From Paenibacillus bovis (lineage in GTDB: Bacteria; Bacillota; Bacilli; Paenibacillales; Paenibacillaceae): a stretch of 64,000 bases of DNA. Below are positions 8,262-15,934 of the stretch, piece by piece. A program made the position numbers and the translations under genes. The notes under the pieces were generated by a model. The model was not told the DNA's origin. It did not search any database and saw only the letters and a program-made list of their open reading frames with translations. Positions within the stretch are counted from its first letter, which is position 1. The number at the start of each line of letters is the position of its first letter. The DNA is taken from positions 1,168,001 to 1,232,000 of the forward strand of contig NZ_CP013023.1 of NCBI RefSeq assembly GCF_001421015.2, read 5' to 3'.

Positions 8262-9206
8262 ATGGGAAAGGAAAAGTCTATGCCTTCCATACAAGCTGAA
8301 ATAACAGGCGTACCTGCCACCCGGCAGCGTGCAGCCAAATCGTCACTTTGGCGTCAATCCATGCGCAAACTGCTGCGCAACAAGCTGGCTATTGCCGGGT
8401 TGGCGGTAGTTATCGGTATGTTTTTGATCTGTTTTATCGGGCCGCTTTTTTCCCCGTATACGGACAGCAAGGTCAATATGAGTATGATGAACCGGCCGCC
8501 CAATATCCATCACTGGCTGGGAACGGACAAGCTGGGCAGGGATGTACTGACCCGGGTTATGCAAGCCGGCCGGATTTCTCTGACTGTCGGTATTGCCTCG
8601 ATGTTTCTGTCGGTCTTTATCGGAACTCTGCTGGGTGCGATTGCCGGGTATTACCGGGGAATAGTGGATCAGATCATTATGCGGATCGCCGATCTGCTGC
8701 TGACGATTCCGAGTCTGCCGCTGCTGTTTATTTTCGGAGCATTGTTATCCGAATGGAAAGTGCCTTCCGATTACCGGATGTATATCGTTATGCTGATTCT
8801 GAGCTTTGTCGGCTGGCCTTCGCTGGCACGAATGATTCGTGGTCAGCTGCTATCGCTGCGCGAGCGTGAATTTATGCAGGCTACCGTCGTACTCGGTCTG
8901 CGTGATCGGCGCAAGCTGGTGAATCATCTGCTGCCCAATCTGGTACCGCTACTGATCGTGATCGCGACCCTGAATATCGGGGGAGCGATTCTGAGCGAGT
9001 CGGTACTGAGCTTTTTCGGACTCGGTGTGATGCCGCCTACACCTACATGGGGCAATATGATTGATACAGCCAACAATATGATCGATTTTCAGGAGCGGCC
9101 ATGGCTATGGGTACCGCCAGGCTTTTCGATATTTATTACTGTTATTGCGATTAATATCTTCGGGGATGGACTGCGGGATGTACTCGATCCGAAGCAGAGA
9201 AAGTAG
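8262..9206 (+). CDS. peptide-type ABC transporter permease (OppC/DppC-like)
   Basis: 314 residues. It has the OppC-type N-terminal domain (R-K-L-L-R-N-K-L-A-I-A-G-L), then six helices with the BPD_transp_1 fold, and the marker H-W-L-G-T-D-K-L-G-R-D-V-L-T-R-V in the first periplasmic-side loop. It pairs with the upstream OppB-like permease. AGGAGGG lies 16 bases before this ATG; an in-frame ATG at 8280 has AGGA 7 bases upstream and may be the true start. The 150-base gap to the previous permease is larger than usual in this family but shows no clear terminator. Confidence 0.92.
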   Translation: MGKEKSMPSIQAEITGVPATRQRAAKSSLWRQSMRKLLRNKLAIAGLAVVIGMFLICFIGPLFSPYTDSKVNMSMMNRPPNIHHWLGTDKLGRDVLTRVMQAGRISLTVGIASMFLSVFIGTLLGAIAGYYRGIVDQIIMRIADLLLTIPSLPLLFIFGALLSEWKVPSDYRMYIVMLILSFVGWPSLARMIRGQLLSLREREFMQATVVLGLRDRRKLVNHLLPNLVPLLIVIATLNIGGAILSESVLSFFGLGVMPPTPTWGNMIDTANNMIDFQERPWLWVPPGFSIFITVIAINIFGDGLRDVLDPKQRK

Positions 9207-9214
9207 GTGACACC

Positions 9215-10204
9215 ATGACAAACAATCTGCTGCATATCCGTAATCTGCGGACGCAGTTTCAGACAGACGAAGGAGTAGTCAAAGCAGTCGATGATGTCAG
9301 TATCCGCGTCAGACCGGGGGAGATCGTCTGCATCGTCGGTGAATCAGGCTGTGGCAAAAGTATTACCGCCTTATCCGTAATGGGACTGATTGAGGAGCCG
9401 GTCGGACAAATCGCTGGAGGAGCTATCGAATTCGAAGGGCAGAATCTGCTGGAACTCAGCCGCAATCATCTACGCGCGATCCGGGGTAATGAAATTTCGA
9501 TGATTTTTCAGGAGCCGATGTCTTCACTCAATCCGGTGTTGACGATTGGTGAACAGCTGACTGAGCCGCTAATGATTCATCGGAAATTAAATCGCAAAGT
9601 GGCCCGTCAGCGGGCACTGGAGCTGATTACCGAAGTGGGCATTTCCCGTCCCGAGCAGATTCTGCGCGCCTATCCGCATGAGCTGAGCGGCGGTATGCTG
9701 CAGCGGATCATGATCGCGATTGCTATCTCCTGCGAGCCCAAGCTGCTTATTGCCGACGAGCCGACGACCGCGCTGGATGTGACGATTCAGGCGCAAATTC
9801 TCGATATGCTGCGCAGTTTCCGGGAAAAGCGGGGCATGTCGATTCTGCTGATTACCCACGATCTTGGTGTTGTCGCCGAGATGGCAGACTATGTGATCGT
9901 GATGTACTCCGGCAAAGTAGTGGAGGAAGGCGGAGTCGTAGAGCTGTTCGAGAATCCGCGTCATCCGTATACACAGGGATTGCTGCGCTCCAAGCCGATC
10001 ATGAATCAGCGGCAAAAGGCGCTTTATTCGATTCCGGGATACGTGCCCAATCCGCTGGAGCTGACGGAATCCTGCTATTTTCATGATCGGTGCGAGCACT
10101 GCATGGATATTTGCCGGGACAGGCAGCCGCCACTGCGAGAGCTGGAGCAGGGACAAAAAACAGCCTGCTGGCTGTATGAAAAGGAGGCGGCTGCTCATGT
10201 CTGA
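9215..10204 (+). CDS. peptide-type ABC transporter ATPase (OppD/DppD-like)
   Basis: 329 residues. Walker A is G-E-S-G-C-G-K-S (42-49), the ABC signature is L-S-G-G-M (157-161), and Walker B is L-L-I-A-D-E (177-182). The C-terminal oligopeptide/dipeptide extension follows, with the cysteine-rich segment C-Y-F-H-D-R-C-E-H-C-M-D-I-C that is typical of these ATPases. It powers import as a heterodimer with the next gene product at the inner face of the membrane. It begins 8 bases after the OppC stop and overlaps the next gene by 8 bases (ATGTCTGA). Confidence 0.95.
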   Translation: MTNNLLHIRNLRTQFQTDEGVVKAVDDVSIRVRPGEIVCIVGESGCGKSITALSVMGLIEEPVGQIAGGAIEFEGQNLLELSRNHLRAIRGNEISMIFQEPMSSLNPVLTIGEQLTEPLMIHRKLNRKVARQRALELITEVGISRPEQILRAYPHELSGGMLQRIMIAIAISCEPKLLIADEPTTALDVTIQAQILDMLRSFREKRGMSILLITHDLGVVAEMADYVIVMYSGKVVEEGGVVELFENPRHPYTQGLLRSKPIMNQRQKALYSIPGYVPNPLELTESCYFHDRCEHCMDICRDRQPPLRELEQGQKTACWLYEKEAAAHV

Positions 10205-11162
10205 AGCACTGCTGGATATCCGGCATCTCAAAAAGTACTTTCCGGTCAAATCAGGATTGTTCAGTCGCACGGTGGGCCAGGTAAAGGCTGTAGATGATAT
10301 TAGCTTCACTATCCGTCCTGGTGAGACGTTCGGTCTGGTCGGCGAATCCGGCAGCGGCAAGTCCACCGTCGGACGAACCGCGATCCGGTTGACCGACAAG
10401 ACCGCAGGCGATGTCCATTTCAAGGGAGTCGATCTGTATCAGCTATCCGAACCCAAGCTGCGCCAGCTGCGTCCGCGGATGCAGCTTATTTTCCAGGACC
10501 CTTATAGTTCGCTGAATCCGCGCGTACGGATCGGTGATGCGATTGGCGAGGCGCTGCTGGATCACGAGCTGGCTTCTCCGGCAGAAGTACGGGAGCAGGT
10601 ACAGGAGGTGCTCGCTTCCTGCGGATTGTCCTCCTATCATATTGACCGATTTCCCCACGAATTCTCTGGTGGACAGCGGCAGCGGATCGGGATCGCCCGG
10701 GCGCTGATTCTCAACCCGGATCTGATCATTGCGGATGAACCCGTATCTGCGCTGGATGTATCCATTCAGGCGCAAATTATTAATCTGTTCAGCCATCTGC
10801 AAGAGACGCGCGGACTGACCTATCTGTTCATCTCCCATGATCTGAGTGTCGTGGAACATCTCTGCTCCACGATCGGAGTGATGTATCTCGGTTCGATGGT
10901 CGAGAAGGCTTCACGGGATGAGCTGTTCCGTCATCCGCTGCACCCGTATACCAAAGCGCTGTTATCGGCTGTACCGGTTCCTATTCCGCGGCTAAAACGT
11001 GAACGTATCGTACTCAAGGGTGATATCCCCAGCCCCGCAAATCCACCTTCTGGCTGCAAATTCCATACCCGCTGTCCATTTGCCGAGCAGCGCTGCCGGG
11101 AAGAAGTACCTGTATTCCGTGATGCGGGCAATGACCACTGGGTTGCCTGCCACTTGGTCTGA
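10197..11162 (+). CDS. peptide-type ABC transporter ATPase (OppF/DppF-like)
   Basis: 321 residues from the ATG at 10197, which AAGGAGG precedes; longer in-frame readings run into the OppD coding region. Walker A is G-E-S-G-S-G-K-S (49-56), the signature is F-S-G-G-Q-R-Q-R, and Walker B is L-I-I-A-D-E. The C-terminal part has C-K-F-H-T-R-C-P-F-A as in the Opp/Dpp families. With OppD it completes a five-component importer: one binding protein, two permeases and two ATPases. A bidirectional terminator follows within 70 bases. Confidence 0.95.
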   Translation: MSEALLDIRHLKKYFPVKSGLFSRTVGQVKAVDDISFTIRPGETFGLVGESGSGKSTVGRTAIRLTDKTAGDVHFKGVDLYQLSEPKLRQLRPRMQLIFQDPYSSLNPRVRIGDAIGEALLDHELASPAEVREQVQEVLASCGLSSYHIDRFPHEFSGGQRQRIGIARALILNPDLIIADEPVSALDVSIQAQIINLFSHLQETRGLTYLFISHDLSVVEHLCSTIGVMYLGSMVEKASRDELFRHPLHPYTKALLSAVPVPIPRLKRERIVLKGDIPSPANPPSGCKFHTRCPFAEQRCREEVPVFRDAGNDHWVACHLV

Positions 11163-11230
11163 ATCATGTAGACATGATTACCAGAACGGCATAGCTATTA
11201 CTGCACCATCGACTACACCATACACTACAT

Positions 11231-11268
11231 AAAAAGGCTGTTCTCCATCATCGGAGAGCAGCCTTTTT
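11231..11268. terminator. bidirectional terminator between convergent genes
   Basis: AAAAAGGCTG plus TCTCC pairs with GGAGA plus CAGCCTTTTT around ATCATC. A-run and T-run flank it, so it can serve both the ABC operon and the minus-strand TspO-like gene. Confidence 0.92.
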
Positions 11269-11284
11269 GACAGGAAGATTAATC

Positions 11285-12043
11285 TTAATCCCTTGATTTG
11301 TTACGGACAAAGAAGATCCAGATCGCGTATACAAATAGCAGAATAGCAGCGATCAGTGCTGTCCAGTGAGTAACCGGAAGATCCGGGTGCTTCACAGCAA
11401 TCGCGATATACGCCCAGACGAATACCAGCGGATAGATACTGTCACGGAAGCGGTAGCTGATAATAATAGCGAGCAGCGCACCGCCTACTAAAGCAATGAC
11501 TGACCAGACAGTCGGTGACAATCCAAAGCCGTCCCATTGATTTTTGTTCAGTGCGATCCCGGTATTCAGAATCGTCGCTATCGATACCCAGCCCATGTAA
11601 ATGCTGTAGGGCAGCTTCACCAGCAGAATCTGTGCCATCGTGGGCTGAACGATTTTGCGGATACGCAGATAAGGAATGATCAGGGTCACGAGCAGCAGGG
11701 CAATCACGAGTACGCCCCATTCCAGTTCGAGCGAATGCCAGAGCATCAGCCAACCCATATTACAGAGCGAATTGAGGAACAGCCATGGTCCGATCGCTTC
11801 TACCGATTCACGGCTCTCATCTGTATTACGGAATTGATAAATAATAAATCCGATCAGCAGCACATAGATCAGCGACCAGATCGAAAAAGCATAGCCTGCC
11901 GGAGTGATGTACAGTTCATACTGATCCGAGATATCGCCTGTATCTCTTCCGAACAGGGTAAGCGCGCTTGCCATATAATTGACAATCAGCACACCCACAA
12001 TTCCCAGCACGTTGAGCCAGCGGTAAATATTCAGTTTTGCCAA
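11285..12043 (-). CDS. TspO/MBR-related tryptophan-rich integral membrane protein
   Basis: 252 residues with about seven membrane segments, many tryptophans, and the P-A-G-Y-A-F-S-I-W-S-L-I-Y motif near residues 48-60 that marks the TspO/MBR-like tryptophan-rich sensory family. It is longer than classical TspO (about 160 residues), as in the Firmicutes branch of the family. Members sit in the cytoplasmic membrane; porphyrin or other ligand binding is known for TspO itself but cannot be assumed here. GGAGG lies 8-10 bases before the ATG on the minus strand. It diverges from the sugar ABC operon. Confidence 0.8.
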   Translation of the reverse strand: MAKLNIYRWLNVLGIVGVLIVNYMASALTLFGRDTGDISDQYELYITPAGYAFSIWSLIYVLLIGFIIYQFRNTDESRESVEAIGPWLFLNSLCNMGWLMLWHSLELEWGVLVIALLLVTLIIPYLRIRKIVQPTMAQILLVKLPYSIYMGWVSIATILNTGIALNKNQWDGFGLSPTVWSVIALVGGALLAIIISYRFRDSIYPLVFVWAYIAIAVKHPDLPVTHWTALIAAILLFVYAIWIFFVRNKSRD

Positions 12044-12204
12044 AAGTTTTGCCTCCTTTGATAGGGTATGTAGTAGTACAAATAACCGTACTCTCTTTAT
12101 ATACCCGCAGTATGGCTTCTTGTAAAGGTTAGAAAAATATTATTTTGTTAACCATCGTGCGACAAGGTTCTGGAGTGATTCGAATATTACTGAATTGTCT
12201 GAAA

Positions 12205-12218
12205 TGATTGCGTTTACA
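12205..12218. promoter_or_regulatory. cre-like CcpA site upstream of the sugar ABC operon
   Basis: TGATTGCGTTTACA matches the catabolite-responsive element consensus TGWAANCGNTNWCA at 12 of 14 positions. It lies about 100 bases upstream of the first permease and suggests repression by CcpA when preferred sugars are present. Confidence 0.5.
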
Positions 12219-12321
12219 AAAAAAGAAATCCAAATGTCATCATTCTTACAATCTTTGGGTATATAACAATATATTGCGAATAAGAATATGGAAAAAGTCG
12301 ATTATCAAAGGGGTTGGAAAT

Positions 12322-13251
12322 ATGAACGATACCAGAGCGGCTCAGACAACACGCCATGTTACCCGGACATCGGGCCAGCGCAAGTTGTCGCAGTGGATTC
12401 AGCAGCTTGTATTTGTAGGACCTGCTACATTTTTCTTTATTCTCATTGTTATTATTCCTTTCTTCCTGGGCGTCTATTACTCCTTCACAGACTGGAACGG
12501 CATCTCCCGCCAGATCAACTGGATCGGAATTGAGAACTATACCCACATCCTGACCAAAGATCCCGATTTCCGTAACGCGTTCTGGTTTACCGTCAGATTC
12601 ACCGTTGTCGGCATCATAGTGACCAACCTGCTTGGATTTATCCTCGCGTACTTACTGACCAAACCGCTTCGCACGAGAAACATACTTAGAACAGTCTTCT
12701 TTATGCCGAACATGATTGGTGGTCTGCTGCTTGGTTTTATCTGGCAGTTTATCTTTATCCGTGGTTTTGCTGCTGTAGGGGAAGCGACAGGCTGGACGCT
12801 GTTCAATCTGCCATGGCTCGGTGACCGGGCGACTTCCTTCTGGGGCATTGTTATCGTATTTGTATGGCAGACAGCCGGTTATCTGATGGTTATCTATATC
12901 TCCGCGCTGAACAATATTCCCAAGGATGTACTGGAATCCGCCGAGATTGATGGAGCCAGTCGCTGGCAGGTGATTCGCAATATTATCCTGCCGCTGATTA
13001 TGCCGGCGGTAACGATCTGTTTGTTCCTGGCAATTTCCTGGGCATTCAAAATGTTCGATCTGAACCTCGCGCTGACTGGCGGCGGACCGTTCAAGGCTAC
13101 CGAATCGGTCGCACTGGATATTTACAATGAAGCCTTTACCAATAACCGTCTCGGATTGGGTACCGCCAAAGCGGTTATCTTCTTCGTCATCGTCGCGATC
13201 ATTACGAGTATTCAGGTACGTGCTACCAAGAGCAGGGAGGTTGAAATGTAA
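12322..13251 (+). CDS. sugar ABC transporter permease (MalF/UgpA-like)
   Basis: 309 residues from the ATG at 12322, chosen because AAAGGGG lies just upstream and a longer reading adds an unlikely basic leader. Six membrane helices are visible, with the EAA loop E-S-A-E-I-D-G-A-S-R-W-Q-V-I-R-N-I-I-L-P. It belongs to the carbohydrate uptake transporter 1 family (CUT1). It pairs with the next permease, with which it overlaps by one base (TAATG). No ATPase gene is nearby; CUT1 importers in Bacillales often borrow a shared MsmX-type ATPase encoded elsewhere. Confidence 0.93.
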   Translation: MNDTRAAQTTRHVTRTSGQRKLSQWIQQLVFVGPATFFFILIVIIPFFLGVYYSFTDWNGISRQINWIGIENYTHILTKDPDFRNAFWFTVRFTVVGIIVTNLLGFILAYLLTKPLRTRNILRTVFFMPNMIGGLLLGFIWQFIFIRGFAAVGEATGWTLFNLPWLGDRATSFWGIVIVFVWQTAGYLMVIYISALNNIPKDVLESAEIDGASRWQVIRNIILPLIMPAVTICLFLAISWAFKMFDLNLALTGGGPFKATESVALDIYNEAFTNNRLGLGTAKAVIFFVIVAIITSIQVRATKSREVEM

Positions 13252-14087
13252 TGGACGTACAAAGCAAATACAGCGCCCGTACATTGATTCTGGAAATTAT
13301 CGTTATCTTACTGGGACTCGTATTTCTGATCCCGTTTTATTTTCTGATTATCAACTCGGTCAAATCGTTTGGTGATATTCTGTCCAACTCGGCGTCCTGG
13401 CCGCAGCAGTTCGTATGGAGCAACTATGTAGATGCGTGGAAAGCAATCGACTTCCCGTCTGCGCTCAAAAACTCGCTGATCGTTACTATCGTGAGCAATC
13501 TGCTGCTGGTGCTGATCAGCGCCATGGCAGCCTATCAGATGGTGCGTCATCCGAGCAGGTTCAACCGGATTCTGTATTTTGTACTTGTCGCAGCGATGGT
13601 AATTCCTTTTCAATCGATCATGCTGCCGCTGATGGAGATGGCGAGCGCTTATCGCCTCAGTAACAGCATGCTTGGTCTGATCGTCAGCTATCTGGGATTT
13701 GGTGCTCCGCTGTCGATCTTCCTGTTCCATGGATTCGTCAAAAATGTACCGCTGGAGATCGAACAGGCGGCACGGGTCGATGGCTCCAACCGTTACGGTG
13801 TATTTTTCCGTATCGTCTGCCCGCTGATGATGCCGATGTTCGTGACGGTGATTATTCTGAATACACTATGGATCTGGAATGATTATTTGCTGCCGTCCCT
13901 GATGCTGTCGAGCCCGGAGATGCGCACGATTCCGCTGGCAACGTACAGCTTCTTTGGACAATATACCAAGCAGTGGGATATGGCGCTGCCAGCCCTTGTG
14001 CTGGGTATCACGCCAATCATTATCTTCTTCCTGTTCCTGCAGCGTTATATTATCCAGGGAATTACTGCCGGATCGGTAAAAGGATAA
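13251..14087 (+). CDS. sugar ABC transporter permease (MalG/UgpE-like)
   Basis: 278 residues with six membrane helices and the CUT1 EAA loop E-I-E-Q-A-A-R-V-D-G-S-N-R-Y-G-V-F-F. This is the MalG-type partner of the preceding permease, with which it overlaps by one base. The ribosome site G-G-G-A-G-G is inside the end of the upstream gene. Together with the binding protein at 14256 it forms an importer for a carbohydrate, probably an alpha-linked oligosaccharide given the adjacent GH31 enzyme. Confidence 0.93.
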   Translation: MDVQSKYSARTLILEIIVILLGLVFLIPFYFLIINSVKSFGDILSNSASWPQQFVWSNYVDAWKAIDFPSALKNSLIVTIVSNLLLVLISAMAAYQMVRHPSRFNRILYFVLVAAMVIPFQSIMLPLMEMASAYRLSNSMLGLIVSYLGFGAPLSIFLFHGFVKNVPLEIEQAARVDGSNRYGVFFRIVCPLMMPMFVTVIILNTLWIWNDYLLPSLMLSSPEMRTIPLATYSFFGQYTKQWDMALPALVLGITPIIIFFLFLQRYIIQGITAGSVKG

Positions 14088-14255
14088 GATTTATCGTTAC
14101 TATTCGTTAGCCTATGATTTGCGCAACCTATCATTGATCTAATTATTCCATATGCAAAATGAATAAGCAGGATATTCGCACTGACCACCGTAACCATGCC
14201 GGACAGGATATCCTGTATAGTGCCAGCCAAGCCCAGAAAGACAGGAGGACCCTCA

Positions 14256-15530
14256 ATGAAAAAAGTATGGCTTGTCCCGCTTACCCTGCTGCTCAGCTTG
14301 TCCGTGCTGATTGCCGGATGCGGGAATCAGCAAGGCGGCAATGTAAACGCTGATGGCAAAAAAGTGATCCATATTTACCAGGGTAAAGTCGAGATCGCAG
14401 ACGCCCTGAACAAGCTCAAAGCGGAATATGAAAAACAACATCCCGATGTGGAACTGGAGATTCAGTCGGTCGGCGGTGGAGCGGATTATGCTGCTTCGCT
14501 CAAAGCCAAATTCGCTGCCGGTGACGAACCGGATATTTTCACCAATGGCGGCGATGAGGAAATGAATCTGTGGCTCGAATATCTCGAAGATATGTCTGAT
14601 CAGCCATGGGTCAAAAATATCGTGGACGGCGCTGCTGAACAGATCAGCAAGGATGGCCATATTTATGGTCAGCCGAACGGTCTGGAAGGCTACGGATTTA
14701 TTTACAACAAGGATATTTTCAAAAAAGTAGGCATTACCGAATTGCCGACTACGATTGATGAACTGCGTGCTGCTTGCGAGAAGCTCAAAGCAGCAGGCTA
14801 CACTCCTTTTTCAAACGGATTCCAGGAGTGGTGGGTACTGGGCAATCATAATGTGACCATTCCATTTTCCCATCAGGATGATCCCAATGCATTCCTGAAG
14901 CAGCTGGATAACGGTACAGCACAGATTCCGGGCAATGAGAAATTCGACGAATGGCTCAATCTGCTCGATCTGATGGTCAAATACGGGAACTCGAATCCGC
15001 TGACTACAGACTACAATACTCAGGTAACCTTGTTTGCCAACGGCAAAGCTGCCATGATGCAGCAGGGCAACTGGACCCAGGTACAGATCGACGGTATCAA
15101 GCCGAATATGAATATTGGCCTGATGCCGATGCCGATCAATAACAACAAGGAAGAGAACGACCGTGTCTTTGTACGTGTACCGAATAACTGGGTCGTTAAC
15201 AAAAACTCACCTGTCAAAGCCGAAGCCAAAGAGTTCCTGAACTGGCTCGTCAGCTCGGATACAGGCAAGCATTATATTACTGACGAATTCAAGTTCATTC
15301 CGGCTTTCAAAAATATCCAGACCTCCGACAAGCAGCTTGGACCGATCGGAGCGGATATAGTGAAGTACAATAACGCAGGCAAGATTCTGCCATGGATTTT
15401 CCCGAAATTCCCGATGGGATTAAGCAAGGATTATGCCAGCACCATGCAGGCTTACCTGGCTGGCGAACTGGATCGCCAGGGCATGCTGCAGCAAATGCAG
15501 GAGCAATGGGTCAATCTACAGTTGCGTTAA
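14256..15530 (+). CDS. sugar ABC transporter substrate-binding lipoprotein
   Basis: 424 residues from the ATG at 14256, preceded by ACAGGAGG. The first 22 residues form a lipoprotein signal ending in L-I-A-G-C. The rest is an extracellular-solute-binding family 1 protein (SBP_bac_1): D-E-P-D-I-F-T-N-G-G, Y-G-Q-P-N-G-L-E-G-Y-G-F-I-Y-N-K and F-A-N-G-K-A-A-M-M-Q-Q-G-N-W are typical sugar-binding segments. It captures sugar outside the membrane for the two permeases upstream. A 168-base gap separates it from the permeases, and it ends with a terminator. Confidence 0.93.
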   Translation: MKKVWLVPLTLLLSLSVLIAGCGNQQGGNVNADGKKVIHIYQGKVEIADALNKLKAEYEKQHPDVELEIQSVGGGADYAASLKAKFAAGDEPDIFTNGGDEEMNLWLEYLEDMSDQPWVKNIVDGAAEQISKDGHIYGQPNGLEGYGFIYNKDIFKKVGITELPTTIDELRAACEKLKAAGYTPFSNGFQEWWVLGNHNVTIPFSHQDDPNAFLKQLDNGTAQIPGNEKFDEWLNLLDLMVKYGNSNPLTTDYNTQVTLFANGKAAMMQQGNWTQVQIDGIKPNMNIGLMPMPINNNKEENDRVFVRVPNNWVVNKNSPVKAEAKEFLNWLVSSDTGKHYITDEFKFIPAFKNIQTSDKQLGPIGADIVKYNNAGKILPWIFPKFPMGLSKDYASTMQAYLAGELDRQGMLQQMQEQWVNLQLR

Positions 15531-15567
15531 CAGATCGGTACGATATGAATGGCCAAATAAAAAGATC

Positions 15568-15604
15568 AAGCAGCCGGTGCACTTGTTGCCGGCTGCTTAT
15601 TTTA
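15568..15604 (+). terminator. terminator after the sugar ABC operon
   Basis: AAGCAGCCGG (15568-15577) pairs with CCGGCTGCTT (15589-15598), followed by ATTTTA. It closes the three-gene transporter operon and separates it from the glucosidase promoter. Confidence 0.8.
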
Positions 15605-15729
15605 TGATGAAATGGCGCTTCTGCTGCTGAATAAAAAAGTGTATCCCACCAATGTACGTATAAGACGGTGTAGAAACTCTTGCAACAAAAAGAGTTTATT
15701 TTACAAAGAAATCAACTGTATATTCACTA

Positions 15730-15759
15730 TTGTGCAAACGCTACCACAAATGATATGAT
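15730..15759 (+). promoter_or_regulatory. promoter with overlapping cre-like site before the glucosidase
   Basis: TTGTGC (15730-15735), 18 bases, TATGAT (15754-15759). Between and over these boxes lies TGCAAACGCTACCA (15733-15746), 12 of 14 matches to the cre consensus. A cre between -35 and -10 is a standard place for CcpA repression. The transcript would have a leader of about 170 nt with no obvious fold. Confidence 0.55.
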
Positions 15760-15934
15760 GCAACATAGCATGGAATGTACATAGCCATTTAACAAGAGAA
15801 ATATAGCTCAATCTGCTTTGATAATCCGCACATATCAGACTCTTATTGGGATAGTGATAATAGCAGGAGTATATTCAGCAGAATCAGTCATTCCGCAGTT
15901 CATACTACACCACTACAAACGGAGGGAATACACT

